From the NCBI GenBank assembly GCA_914767715.1, contig OU612065.1, positions 20,522,001 to 20,586,000 on the forward strand: 64,000 nt of DNA. Direction: 5' to 3'. Every line of letters starts with the position of its first letter. Within the stretch, counting starts at the first letter, position 1. The DNA comes from Membranipora membranacea. Taxonomy: Eukaryota > Bryozoa > Gymnolaemata > Cheilostomatida > Membraniporidae. The notes under the pieces were generated by a model. That model was not told the origin of the DNA. It saw only the letters and a list, made by a program, of their open reading frames with translations, and searched no databases. The translations under genes were made by a program, and so were the position numbers. Below are positions 1 to 13,800 of the stretch, in pieces.

Positions 1-3000
1 GCTGCAGATGTTAGGAGGAAGAAGAGAGACACTTTGACCTCGATTGGCCAAATCACAAGAACAAGCTCAGGTTTGTAATACAAAACTCTCATTGTGATCA
101 GGGAGAATTCTCCCTGTTGTGATCCATTAAAATCTTCATACCATTTCGCGTAATGTTAGTGAAATCATGTAACACAACTCATAGCAAGGCTGTGACAGGC
201 CATTTGTTAGCTTTATAGCTTCTCTGCCTGTCAAAGAAGACTGAAGGCGTCTGTGGTCTGATAAAGAAATTTCTTGAATGTGTAGATTTTGAAGAGAGTT
301 TGTACCTTCTATTTTATTACCAGGTGGTTACTTGAATATTGATAACTACTATGCATCGGGTGACTTAATGCCACCAGGTAAGATTACAGATATGTCACTG
401 AAAGCAGCGCTGAGAGAAGATAATACTTTTCGTATTGGGTGGTCAGCGCCCGGAGATGATTTCTTCCAGGGCACTGGTAAGGCTTCGCACATTCAATTAA
501 CCCTAGAGAAATAACTTTGGTGACTTAACGTTAGCTACCACTAATTTTAGGTAGCTAAGTTGGGAGCCTATGTAATATAAAGCATGTGTGTCAAGAATCT
601 CACTATTGCAGGCGTGTGAAAAAAGGCGAACATTTTCTGCTGAAAATGCTTAACTCCTCTAGGGTAATGCCAATAGCTTATGTGCACTGACTACAAGAAA
701 AACTGATGGTGAAATTAAGATCCCAAATTAATAATGCTCTAAAGATACTCAGAGGGATAATATTTTTGTTCATTTCATATATCGATTTAGATCACCAACT
801 TACAAAACTTACAAAAAAAATTATATGAGACAAAAAGTATAAAAATGAAGACTGTGTTAATGATAGAGATTTTGTTTTACAGTATCAGGATATGACTTTC
901 AAGTATCAGATCGCAGAAGATCAGGTTTTAACACTTTACCATTGGAGGCCATCATAAGTAATCTGACAGAGCTAATCCAACAGCCAGGGAGCCAGGTGGA
1001 GATTACTGTGGATGTCAGTAAGTTAAGAGAAAATATTTACTTAGAAAGAAAGTTGCAAATGGCCTCAATGCTTTATGGGGTTAGGGTCAATCATTTGGCA
1101 AAGTTATATAGGAATATTGAAAAAAATTACCTCTAGAGTAATTGAGATAAAGTTGACAATAGGACCAAGGCAAATAAGTATTGCGAGAAGTGAGGCTGGA
1201 ATGACTGGTTGTTAGCACGACCATTAATAAGACGCCAAAGTAAGGACATGGTACTTGAAGACAAGCATGAACACTGGTGAGACAACTACAAATCGTTAGC
1301 TTGAAAGGCCAGGCTAAAGTGTCAAAAACTCTAGATGCTCATGACAACCATGCTATAAATACACCATATACAATGGCTCAAACTGGAATTAGTAATATGT
1401 GGCGGCATTCACTTATGCTTTCAGTTCCAAATTCTTAACACTATCTCTTCCTCTATTTATTTTCAGGTCAGTTGAACAATTCTCTGTTCGGTGTTGGGAC
1501 GTCAGATGAGATAGACACTTATTTCTTCAGAGTGAGGGCTGTAGATGAAAATGGAAACGAAGCTGTTTGGTCGAACACTGTATCAGCCACCTTTGTAGAT
1601 CCCGCTTTCTTTGAATGGCCGGTATGTACAATATTAATACAAACATGAAACCGTATTAAGTTCCTCTATATACTAGATAAAAGCGCCTGTCCTGCTCTAG
1701 CAGGCCTGTAGGCCAGACCTAAAACTTAACAAGTGAATTGGCTAATAAAAATAAATAAAAAGGTTATTTACCTCCAAATGAAGTCACCTTCAAGAAATTA
1801 GCACTATCATAATATTTAAACAAACTTTCTATTTTAGAGTCAGCTTACTAACACATTAGTATTTGAGGGTCCTGGTACGTTTATTAAATAAGCGGCCATC
1901 CCCAGTGATGAGAGTAATTCAGCCATTGACTGTGCCGACTAGATTTTTAGTCACTTTCAAAGAAATCATTCTCAGAAGACGTAATTGCCCACCTTCCGCT
2001 TCATCTTCATGGTTTTGTAGAGCTCTATTTTTTATTTCATCTATTTTATGAAGCAGGTGTTTTAAGTTTCTTTGGTTTGGTTGGTACAAAGCAGGAGATT
2101 CCCTTCCTTCTGCCTACATGCTTGCACTCCTTGTCCATAGGTGTAATTCATTGGGTTCATAAGGCCTAAAGTCCTGTTCATGTTTACATTTCTAGATTTT
2201 GGTCGGAGAGATTGAAAATGGTACCGATGTATATAAGCCCCTTAATTCTGTCACTCAAGATCCGAACATGGGAGCCACTGAAGAGCAAAAAGGAGGGAAT
2301 GGAAAAGTTATAGCCGGTGTTATACCGGTTATCTGTCTGCTCATCATCGCTGCTGTTGTAGGCATACTTTTATTCTTGAAGATGAAGAAGCAGAAGATCC
2401 ACGCAGCTGAGTGAGTAACATTCGATATGTTCAAAATTTCATCTCACACAAACTTTTGAGTTTTTAAGGAAATCAAGGTGATGATTATTTGTGCAAGGAT
2501 GCAATTATCCTTGACATTCCAGAAAAATAACTTAGATAAATGGATTTTTGTGTTCAAGTCTAAATACCATAAACTCAATTAACACAAATGCATGTGCATC
2601 TTACGTCTAAGAAAGTAGGTTGGAGGATTGCACAACTTCTGAAATGCGTTCTCAAAATTGCAGTTAAGATTTATCACCTGGATTTTCTATCAGGCTACAA
2701 TCCTCCACTAGTGATGCTGAAGGTAATAGATCTCAATGTAAGTTCTACCACGTCCCACAATCCTTCCCACTTCCTGTTAATAGCTGCTACTGTGTGACGG
2801 TGAAGGTGGCACGCTAACTCTTACTATGGCTGACTATCAACTCAATCTATTGAGCTCTAGCTCAGCAAATAAACATCATTACTTCCATTTTGGCCTTCGG
2901 AGTGACTTTTAGAGCACATCATATATCAAACATGGAAACATGCAATTGGGGTCGGCACTTAACAAAATGAAGCAGAAGTACTATGTCAACATGAGATCAT

Positions 3001-3226
3001 ACTGTGTTACTGTGTTTGACTTCTTGAATACAACTCTCTGATTTACAGCAGCGAATACTTAACATATTTCCATGACGGAGAGGAGAAGCCATCGACACCG
3101 CCTCGTCACACCACATTCGCTCAGGATGAGAGAACACCGATAGAAAAAAGCTCCTCAAAGAAAAAAGCTGGCAAGAAGCCTAAAGCTTTACCTAAGATCA
3201 AAGGCGCAGCACCAAAAAAGTATTAA
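1..3226 (+). CDS. CLCA: CLCA-type protein, 3' end (partial, six exons)
   Basis: Exons read as 1-70, 324-476, 883-1017, 1467-1621, 2196-2410 and 3049-3226. They join in one frame to give about 301 C-terminal residues ending in TAA; the 5' part lies left of the window. The stretch around PPGKITDM, then WSAPGDD, matches the start of the C-terminal beta-sandwich (fibronectin III-like) domain of calcium-activated chloride channel regulators. The motif VRAVDENGNEAVWSN closes it. A 24-residue hydrophobic segment (nt 2307-2378) followed by KMKKQK is a single membrane anchor with a short basic, Ser/Pro/Lys-rich cytoplasmic tail. CLCA proteins are secreted or membrane-anchored metalloproteases that modulate chloride currents rather than forming pores. 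The diagnostic N-terminal protease and vWA domains are not visible, so the family call rests on the C-terminal domain alone. Confidence 0.82.
92..123. repeat. 18-base perfect palindrome with 7-base direct repeats
   Basis: CAGGGAGAATTCTCCCTG at 99-116 is a perfect palindrome flanked by TTGTGAT at 92-98 and 117-123. It lies in the first visible CLCA intron. The same palindrome recurs at 38091. Confidence 0.8.
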
Positions 3227-4841
3227 AATGTATATTTATGAGCGTGTGTCATTGCCAGTTACTCTCTATAGGCCGATATAATTCGAAATTTGTGAACACA
3301 TATTGCCAAAACTGATGAGGTACAAATGTTTATCAGCAAAATCTGTGATATATTTCTACAGTATTTCTCTACAGTACAGTACCATTTAACAGGAAAACGT
3401 CTCTCAGGCCTTAAACCTGCTAAAGAGCTTCCTTTTGGCGACTGGCCATTTATGCTAGACATATCTTTGTTATCTCATTATAAATTGGAAATAACCTTTC
3501 TGTATATATTTGTGTAAACATGTACACAAATGAACTTATTTTGTATTTTCGCTTTGTTACCTATACTTAAACAATCTTATTAGTATTTCATCATCATAAT
3601 CTGACTAAATAAGGAGTTGTGTGCACGAACCCTCTCAAACCTAAAGAAAGCTTGTTGATGTTGATAATTATGGATGGATTCATAGTCTAAAATTCAGACT
3701 ACGCACCGAACTCAAGTAAAGCTGCCACGGCTTACACTAACCAGTGGAAGTTTTCAGATTGTATCTATATGCGCACTTCCTGGCAAATTTTGTATTTTTG
3801 AATTAAATTATGCATGAGTAGACAACAGCACCAACATATTTAGTGTGCCCATTTAAGTCACTGTTTCCATAACCTCTAGAATTCTCAACCCAAATTGAAT
3901 CTTCCCAGAAAACTTAAAAATTTTCCAATGCTTTGTTGCAAAACTTGATTGGTCAGCAGCGACTTATAATGGTTGATTATTGGCACTCAAATAGTTGTGG
4001 TATTCACTCTACACCTACACTACACCTGAGCAATGATCACTTTTTTATTGTTGAGTCTTTCATAGCCATCCATCCAATATAGTAAATGTAGTAGTTTTGC
4101 ACTATCACATAATTCTGAGTCTAAAGTCACATTATAAGTATAAAGCTACAGTCGTCGCCATAGATAAATTTTACAAAAAGAATATCAAAACCTATAAAAC
4201 TATATCACAACAGAGTTCATCAGTTATGAACTTGAAGTAAAACCTAAAGTAAGACTCGGTGATGAAATCATGAAGAGAGAATGATGAGAGGAAGGGTGGT
4301 GTGGTGTCCGGCTCGACCTGCTACAGAGCGGGAGCTCAGCTACCTTAGCCTAAGTCCCTAGTTTAAGTATTACTAAAAGTAACAACTTCTTTTATAATAA
4401 TAGCACCAGTGTAGTTTTTTAGCACCAAAAATAATAGTAATAATCAGAACATAATGCAGAAGCACAAAATTCAAATGTGTGTGTGTTTTTTTTGTGAATC
4501 AACGGCTAAACGATAGAAGTTACGTTATCCTGTAATACAGCTCCCCAAACTTTTCCCGAAATATATTTGCTAAAAGGAGATAAAAACTTTGATTGCCAGC
4601 AAGAAGATTCTGAAGACAAAGGCAAACAGGTTATAACCTATTAACAAATAACATATCGTGAAGTTTCTCTCCAAAAAAGTGACTGAATTTATCTTTTGAA
4701 AGAAAGAGACATAAATAAACGTGGCGTTTATCCCATAAAAAATATTCCAAGGTTTCACCTGGACCAGCACCACAATATAGTCAACACAACAATGAGTTCA
4801 AAGTCACTAGATTGCTTGCATAGTTGTGTAGTTGCAGGAGA
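3227..4841. other. Convergent intergenic region between CLCA and collagen
   Basis: Both neighbouring genes end here, tail to tail. I see no coding exon. The short open frames (for example 3259-3462 and 4570-4773) have no recognisable residues or splice context. It presumably holds the two 3' UTRs. Confidence 0.6.
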
Positions 4842-7800
4842 TTAATGGAAGCAGACCTCGCCGATACCAAGATTGATTTCTTGTGACATATCACCGGTCA
4901 CAAATGGAGCAAAGTCTTTGATGGGTAGACGCTGAGATCGTCTGCTTCTGATCTCAAATACAGCTTCTCCCCATTCATTTGATGTCTAAAAACAGAAATG
5001 AAGGTAAATCGGTAAAGATAACACTCTACTTATATGGCATACATTTGAATTGACACAACCTTTTTTCACATTATTATGGGAGTTGTCCAACCAAAGTTTA
5101 TGAACAGATAACTCCAAAGCACTCCTTTGCACCTCTTGCAATCAAAAGCAATTCAGCACCAAGTGGGATCTAGAACAGGTTTAATTCCTCTGTGAATGCA
5201 AAGGAATACCTAAACAGCTCCTGATGTCCAACGCCCTTTTGCAATAGCAGTCCACTACCACAGGGAGTTAAACTTGTTCTAGTGGGATCTATCACAGGGA
5301 ATTGACTGATATGATAAGACAATAAATTCTTACCTGACATGAGTCAGAGATGGTGTTATAAGTGTATTTAGAGCTGCCAGATGGGGACAACTCTCTATCA
5401 TCTGATGTGAGGAATTTGACTGCTTGTTCGGAGGTTGAGTTGTCTGAGCTGTAGTATCCTACAGTGTTGCGACATCCCAAAGTAAACTGCTGAGAGGCTT
5501 CATCACTCAATAACTGCAGGAAGTTGAGCTGAACCTTGTCCATTTTGTATGTAAGCTAAAAAGGAAAGAGATGATTATTTAGTCTCAGATGTATTTTGAG
5601 TGCGAACTAAGCATTTCAGTTTCCCAATGATGCCACAGCCGCTGTAGTTGATAGTGGTCACAACTCCGTATAACATATAATAATATGCCTGATACTAGAT
5701 TCCAGCCTTCCCACTCCCAGTGTGTTAAAGTCTCAAATGAATGGTCCGTCTATCAAGTATGAACGAGAAATGGGAAGAATAATTTATGTCTTTTACCTCA
5801 GATCCATCAATATCTGAGAGCCATTGATGGCCTCTGCCTGCCTTGTGAAGTCCATCTCTTCTGATGGTCTCTGGCTTGGGAATGATGCAAGTCTCCTGGG
5901 TCTCAATCTTGCAGTTCACAAGCAGAGCATCCTTGCTGTAGAGGGACAAAAAAAGCAAAGTTAGAGACAGACCATTTGATCACAGAGTAAGGTATAAGCG
6001 TTATAATTTGTAACCGCACAACTACCCGATGCATTAGACAATTTTTTAACCTCCAATTCAGGGCAAAAAATTTGGCTCATTCAAATTTTTTGCTTGTAGA
6101 GGTGTATGGAGCATCTGCATGAAGATACAATGACAGCCTATTTCTATAATGAGCAAAAAAACATCAATATTTTGTGACTAATAATCGCAAGCTAGCAGGT
6201 TTACCTGGTTCCAAGATTAGGGTCGATCCAGTATTCTCCATCTTCAAGCTCTGGGTAAGTCTCAGCTAGGTGCTTGCAAGTTCTGGCTGGGGCCTCTTTT
6301 GTTCCCATAGGTGTGGCCATGCCTATAAAAAGAAATCATTCAATGTGCATTTAGGGCAAAATGGTAATGAGAGATTAACGTAAAAGCAGAAACTGATTTT
6401 TGATTGTACATATAAGAAGCCAACAACATACATTCAAGATTCGAATTGTGTCAGTTCTACGATGAAGTAACAATTGACCTAATCTTCCTTGGAATTCTAG
6501 GATTTGGATGCTTGTGACATGTCAGTAAAGTCTATACTGCAGTTCAAATGAAAGAGGTGAAAGCACACTTACTGTCAATGACTTTGCTAATTTCAAGCAG
6601 ATCATCCTTAGGGGCGTCAGCCTGGAATCCTTTGTTAGAACCACCAGGATTTTGGAACATCATCATCATCATTTTAGGGGAAAAGCTGGTAGATGGGCCT
6701 TCAGTTCCAGGTGCTCCCATTGTTCCAGGTGATCCACGTCTTCCATCCTCTCCGACATCACCAGTACGTCCAGGCATACCAGCTGGTCCCATGACTCCAG
6801 TTCTTCCAGGTGAACCTGGCTGTCCAGTCAGTCCACGGTCACCTCTTGCACCTGGCTCACCCATAGGTCCAGATTCTCCCATCTCTCCCATTGGCCCCTA
6901 AAATATGAGCTCTTATTGATTAATTGTATGGTGGCAAGCTAATTATCAATTGTATTTCCAAGCCATCTACTTGCTTCGCTAGTGGTATTCTTGCTACTTA
7001 ACAAAGCAGCGGAGTTTCTGTACCATACCAATGATCTTATAGATAAAATACCATTTTCATAACATTACTGGAAAAAAGTGTGAGTGCAATTGTCTTTGTA
7101 CCTGAGGTCCAGTTGGACCAGATGCACCAGTCAATCCAGGCCATCCTCTGTCTCCAGCAACTCCGAAATCTCCTGGTTCTCCCTCGCTTCCAATTGGTCC
7201 TTCTGGTCCTCGTACTCCAGCAGGTCCGACAGGTCCTACATAATCAAAGCAGTGACAAGGCTCAAAATTTATAACCCATGATAACAATTGAAATATCTGG
7301 CTGTCCAATGTTTAATCAATATCACTGAACCTACTGTCTGTAGCAAGGCGACTCAAATTGTGTTGGAGTCTACATATGCTGCATATGAAAATTTAATAGT
7401 GCTACTTGTGAAGAATGGAAAATGTATATGTTGGTTTAATGGTGGGATTGGTAGCCTAAGACTATAACATACCGTTGGGTCCAGTTGAACCACCCTGTCC
7501 CTCATCTCCTCTATTTCCTCTATCACCATTCTGGCCTTGAGGTCCAGCACTTCCCTGTGGTCCGGGCATACCCTGAAGTCCAGGTAGTCCTACAACAAAA
7601 ACAAAAGTAGTAATGTTGAGGATTTTTGAAACAAAATCTGAAACCATCCGACAATATAGCTAACAACAGTTTCACAAATTAATTGCAAACAAGTGTTTAT
7701 CGATTTCTTATAGTACCTGGTGATCCCATTGGTCCCTTATCTCCCTGACGTCCGGGTTTGCCTGAAGCTCCATCCATGCCATTGTTACCAATCTGTCCAC

Positions 7801-10800
7801 GTTCTCCAGGTGCTCCCATTGGCCCAGTTACACCGGGTGGTCCCATAGGTCCAGTAGCTCCATCTCGTCCATCATGTCCTGCAGATCCCTGGTCTCCCTG
7901 TTGATTTAAATTCGAGGTTAAAGTGTGTAAGAGATGTCTTTGCTTTTACAATACATTATGATTTACATAAACTTATTGTCTTTACTTTTTTCAGCATTTA
8001 GACCAACATGAAAAGTATGACAAATCTAGATACGCTGACCCATATTTAGTCTATTATTATTGCTGGACCGATTTGGCTAAAGCTTAGACTTACTCTAGCT
8101 CCTGGGGCTCCCATGCGTCCACGCTCTCCCTGTGCACCAGTAGGTCCGGGTTCTCCCTCAGGTCCCTGGTTTCCTGGTGGTCCAGATGATCCCATCTCTC
8201 CCTCGTCTCCCTTATCTCCAGTAGGTCCGGTTGCTCCTGGCTCTCCTGGTGATCCCTATGTGATAAAAAAAAACTGAATTTCAAGCAAAATATTTGTGGA
8301 TGTATATTAAAGTATCTATTGACCACCTTTGATCACTCCATAAACCTACATAAGTTGTCGCAAATTTATCATTATTCAAAAATGTTCTACTTTCCTCAAT
8401 CAACTCTTTTTTTATGCCTTGATTATAAATTTGTTATCATACTAAAGAATTTTATATTTGATGCACCAAAAAATCAGTCATCGAAACCTAAATATTTGAT
8501 TTCATCTTCCCATAAGTTAGAAATTAGTTAGTTTATGTTTGTACAAGAATATACAGATTAATATTTTATAGCTCACCATCATACCAGGGACACCAGCATG
8601 TCCGATAGCTCCGACCATACCTGGTCCTCCCTGCTCTCCACCTTGTCCTGGTTCTCCAGCAGGTCCTGTGAATCCTGGCATACCCTGGTTACCGTTACGT
8701 CCATCTGGACCAGCTAATCCTGGTAATCCAGCTTCTCCCTGTTTACCAGTTTTACCACGGGTACCCTCTTGACCTCTGGCTCCGTTCTTACCATCATCTC
8801 CTACAAAGATCATACCCAATCATTGTTTAGGTAAAAACCTGATTTGAACAATTACATGATCCTAGAATGCTTTAACCCTGAATAGATAGGGACTAGTAAT
8901 AATAAAACTTAATAGTCTGGTTGAGTTCTGATAGACAAACACCAGCCTGCGACTACAAGACGATCCTCATTTATTTTATTGCTGACATATAAATATTTGG
9001 TGAAGAATCTTAGCCAAGGCCGGAAAGTCAGAAGCCCAATCTCTTAACTATACGCACCCATAATGGATTTCAATCGTAAAAGATAACAATAATATTGTCT
9101 ATGGTCCATAGAGTTTCTCACCTTCTGCTCCTTGTGGTCCCTGACCACCAGGTGCTCCAGAAACTCCTCGACCACCAGGTGCTCCACGGTCTCCCTTGGG
9201 GCCGGCAACTCCAGGCTCTCCTGACAGACCTTCAACTCCCTGCAGTCCTGGTACTCCCTACAAATAGGATTATTAAAATGCAACAACTCAAAGAAGGAAA
9301 GGAAACATGTCTTCTTGATGTTAAACTAGATACTATCAACGTGCATGAATAACATTCAAAAAGATGATTGTGGATTGACAATAAAAGTATATGTAAATGA
9401 GCTAAACTGCCATCAAACATCACTATAACGTCCAACAAGACATGTAAATGCGCAAGATCTGAAAGTGATAGGAGCAGTTAGGGGAAAAAGCTGATACCAT
9501 GGATAATTACCTGTTTGCCACGTCCTCCTGGGTTACCAGATGGTCCTGGTGCTCCAGATTGTCCTTCTGGTCCGAAGTCTCCTTCTTCTCCTTTGGGTCC
9601 TTTAGTTCCCATGGGTCCTGGAGGTCCGACTGGTCCGGGGTATCCGTCACGTCCATCATCACCATCCTGACCAGCATTTCCAGGTTCTCCATCAGCACCT
9701 GTAGCATTCAAATGGTCGGACTTTTGAAACTAGATGCACGATCGAAGAGGGCCCCACTTCATAACATAAGGAAAGTAGAATTAGCTTGAACTCAATTCAT
9801 GATATAATACAGAGAGTTTGGTTTACCTAATAAACTGATGTCAGATTGAAATGTTACATGCTGTGTTGTGATTAGTTATCAACTCAAATTCTACGATTTA
9901 GCTGTTCTTGTGATCACTGGGATTGATCTTTTCATTACATACCTTGGAATCCTTGTTCGCCGGTAGATCCTCGCTCTCCTGGAGGGCCTGGGTATCCAGC
10001 ATCTCCTTGATCACCAAGAGGTCCCTCTGGACCACCCTCCCCTCTCAATCCTGATGCACCTGACAGTCCTGGTGGTCCTCTCTGTCCATCACGCCCATTA
10101 TCTCCATTGAATCCAACATCTCCTGGGAATCCAATCTCTCCATCAATACCTGCAATCAAATGACACATAGAATCATGTCATATAAGTATATACGATGCTG
10201 AAAATATTTCAGTGATGATATTTCTTCAAAATTAATCGGTCCTCAAACACAGACTTGCACACTGAGCTCTCTCCACATCCAAACAAACCATCAGCTGTTT
10301 GCAATATGAGGGATCAAGGTAATATTTATGAATGGCTGGACACCACCATTCTACTTTGGGGGCCAAACAGCTGCAAATGAGACTATGTGGCATTCAATGT
10401 TTAATTATCTGAAAAGGGGTATAAGATAAAACAAAAAAAATACTACTCATACTCTTTGTAACCCTCAAACTAAACCCATCCAAATATATATGATAACTAT
10501 CGCATCTTAAATCTTCAAAGACATGATTGGATTGTCTCCATATACCACCTGCTAGTATGATTGTGATTGAAATTGCCAAACAAGTTTCCCGTTACCTACC
10601 TTGTTCTCCCTGAGGTCCCTGGGCTCCACCTGGTCCAATATCACCAATGGCTCCAGCCTCGCCAGCTGGTCCAGGCTGTCCACGTGGTCCACCATATCCA
10701 TTTGGTCCCTTAACACCTACTACTCCCTGCTCTCCTGGCTCACCCTAGAAGCAAAACCACTCAAATTAGAATATTTATTGGCGCTCAAAGAGGGTGTCTA

Positions 10801-13800
10801 AGAGTATGATTCAGACTGAGTCAAGTAGTTAAGGTCTCACCATTGATATCTATTTCAGTTTCTTAGGTCAGGCATTGACTACCGTTGTTCATTTCATATT
10901 GAAAACTAAGTGCACAACTCATGATAAGATAATGTCAGGTCCACTATCCACTTACGACATCTCCCTCGGGCCCTTGTGGACCGGCCTCTCCATCAACTCC
11001 TGGTTGTCCAATAGATCCACGTGCTCCCTGAGGTCCTTGTGATCCGGGAAGTCCATCAGGTCCACCTGGTCCAGCTTCACCATTCTTACCGGGTGATCCT
11101 AAAAAGGGTGAAAAGATACTGTTTTAATAACTGTCCTCGTTTACTCTTGCGTTTAACTTTTAAGAAATTGTAACAAATTTGTTTGCTAGAAACTACCTCA
11201 GTCATTGAATTTCACCTTTTTACATGACAGGCCCATTAAAGAGATAAATTTGGCTATGAAATAACTCCACATACCAATTGGTCCAATTTGTCCTGGCTCT
11301 CCGTCGCGACCTACTTTACCATCATCTCCATCTTCTCCTGGGATTCCCTGGATTCCTGGAGTACCATCAATACCTGGTGGCCCTGGGAGTCCTCGTCGAC
11401 CTGGTCGTCCAACATATCCCACATCACCAGTCTCTCCCTACAATAAGATAACAACCTTAAGATCCATCTAGCATAAATATCATATGCACTTAACCTGCTA
11501 GGAGTGTAGGTCTGAAACACTTAATGTGGAAAGTGTTTAGATAGCATTGAAAACTGATTGACCAAGAGATTCAGGAACTCTCCAACATTTCACTGTGCAA
11601 TATCGATGCATGAATACCATATGGTCACTGTTGTATAAAGAATGAGAAGTTGTCCAAGTGATAACTGAGTGTATATATATGGCGAACTTACAGTATCACC
11701 AGAGTCTCCGTTAGGGCCAGTAGGTCCTCTCTCTCCATTTACTCCTCTGCCTCCAGCGGCTCCATCTCTTCCTATCATCAAAAGATCTCATCATCAATTA
11801 TATAGATCAACCAATGAACTAAACTAAACTAAAGAGGTTTAGTTCATTGGATCAACTGAGTATTATAGTGCCGCAGTCACATGAGTAGAAACCTTTTCCA
11901 CTCTCTGCTTCTTCTTTTCTTTTTTCTTTTTATTCACATAATATATGCTACCACGCATTTATTACCCTACTTACTATGCAGTATGTACCTCCCTACACTT
12001 ATATGTTTTTATTCAAGTCATTTTTCTATTTCTATGTTAATGCATGTTAGGTAAACAAGTTATTTTTAACTTAGTTTAATTATAAACTTTTAGAAAACCT
12101 CAATAAATAAAAAAATAAATGATGCTAACATAAGTCACAATCACATGAGTAAAACCTTCGTTGTGCTCAGTGCCTGTAGAGGCTTAGTGAATATTGATAG
12201 TATTTATGTTTTTACGCTAAGAAAATACAAACCTGGAAGACCGATGTTTCCTTGTTCTCCAGCAACACCTTGTAGACCTGGAAGTCCAGGTGGTCCTGAA
12301 TCACCTCTCTCTCCCATAGGTCCTGGCTGTCCCTTAGGTCCAGACACTCCATCCTCACCAGATGGTCCTGGCATTCCACGTGCTCCTGGGCTCCCGCTAG
12401 ATCCAGGTAATCCTTGCTCACCCTATAAAGAAGAGTTATGATTGATTAAGAATCACACTACAATAAGGCAGACAATTAACCACAGTTGAACTGATAATGC
12501 AAATCAAGGGTAGGAACTTCATATCTCTGGTAGCATTAGGCAGTAGAGTAAATGTGTATTGATCGATACGTTGAAGATATCTATTCAACAAATTTCAAGT
12601 AAACGCTTTTAGAAAACACTATTACGTTTGCCGATATTTACAGACTGAAGCCAACAAACTCATCGGACAGGGGTCTTACATCATCATAACTACCATTTTT
12701 TTCATTTAGTAAGTAAACTTACAGACGGTCCTCTATCTCCTGGTTCGCCAGCAGCTCCACTTGAGCCAGGCATACCCATAGCGCCGGGGAATCCCTGAGG
12801 TCCTTCTGGTCCTGGAACACCATCAGTGCCAGAATCACCATCCATACCATCAGTACCGTCATTACCAGGGCGTCCAACATCTCCTGGAGCTCCAGTGCTA
12901 CCGGGGTTACCACGAGCTCCCTGAGAGCCTATCAAATAAATATTGAAGATATTAACTTCTGAAACGCTATGATCTATTCTTGAAGTCTATCTCATTGAAT
13001 GCAAAATGTCAAGCTTTAGTTGGTTGGTTGGTGCATTCAGGTATAAGGTAGCCAGTGTGTTTGCTCTAATTAGCAGGTGGGTTCAGTATGATTTTTCAGG
13101 TGATATACAGAAGCACAACTTAACCCTGATCAATCACCCTTTGAACATCTTGATAGCGCTTTATCATAAGGGGGTTGATAGATTTTACTTACCAGCTCTT
13201 CCCTTCTGTCCTCTCATTCCCTCTTCTCCCTTGGGTCCTGGAGCTCCTGTGATGCCGGAGGCTCCGGGCATACCCATAGGTCCAGTAGAGCCAGGGGGTC
13301 CAGACACTCCAGTTGGTCCACGTGCACCAGGAGATCCAGCAGGTCCAAGTCTACCTCTGTCACCAACTTTACCAGCAGGTCCCTGTGGCACAATAAATGA
13401 CATGTTGAACAGTAACATGACTGGCTATGTTTGGGTCGTTGTGTATTATGACTAAAATCAATGAGCTTGAGATCTTTACAATAGCCAAACAATTTTCTGC
13501 TCGCCTAGCTTTTGTCAGGTCGGGCTGAACCGTAGACAGGACATTCGAATAGCTATAGTTCAGTGGTATTATAGGAACTGGATCAAATAGAAATATGGCT
13601 TGGACACCAATGATCTTAACAAGATGCACTTCATTGTTGCCACCAAACAGGTAATTTTAAAGCAAACATCTGATAGGAACTTCTCACCACTGGCCACTCT
13701 TTTTGCATCAGTTATTTCTATTAGGATAATTATGATACATATTATATATACATACAGCAGGTCCTGGGGCTCCTACTGGTCCAACAGGTCCTGATGGGCC

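Noticed and set aside
6548-6901. Plus-strand open frame rich in Pro, Ser and Gly opposite a collagen exon
   Set aside because: It is the complement of Gly-X-Y coding sequence (exon 6897-6573). The minus strand has splice sites, phases and the COLFI continuation. Similar plus-strand frames at 12145 and 13006 were dropped for the same reason.
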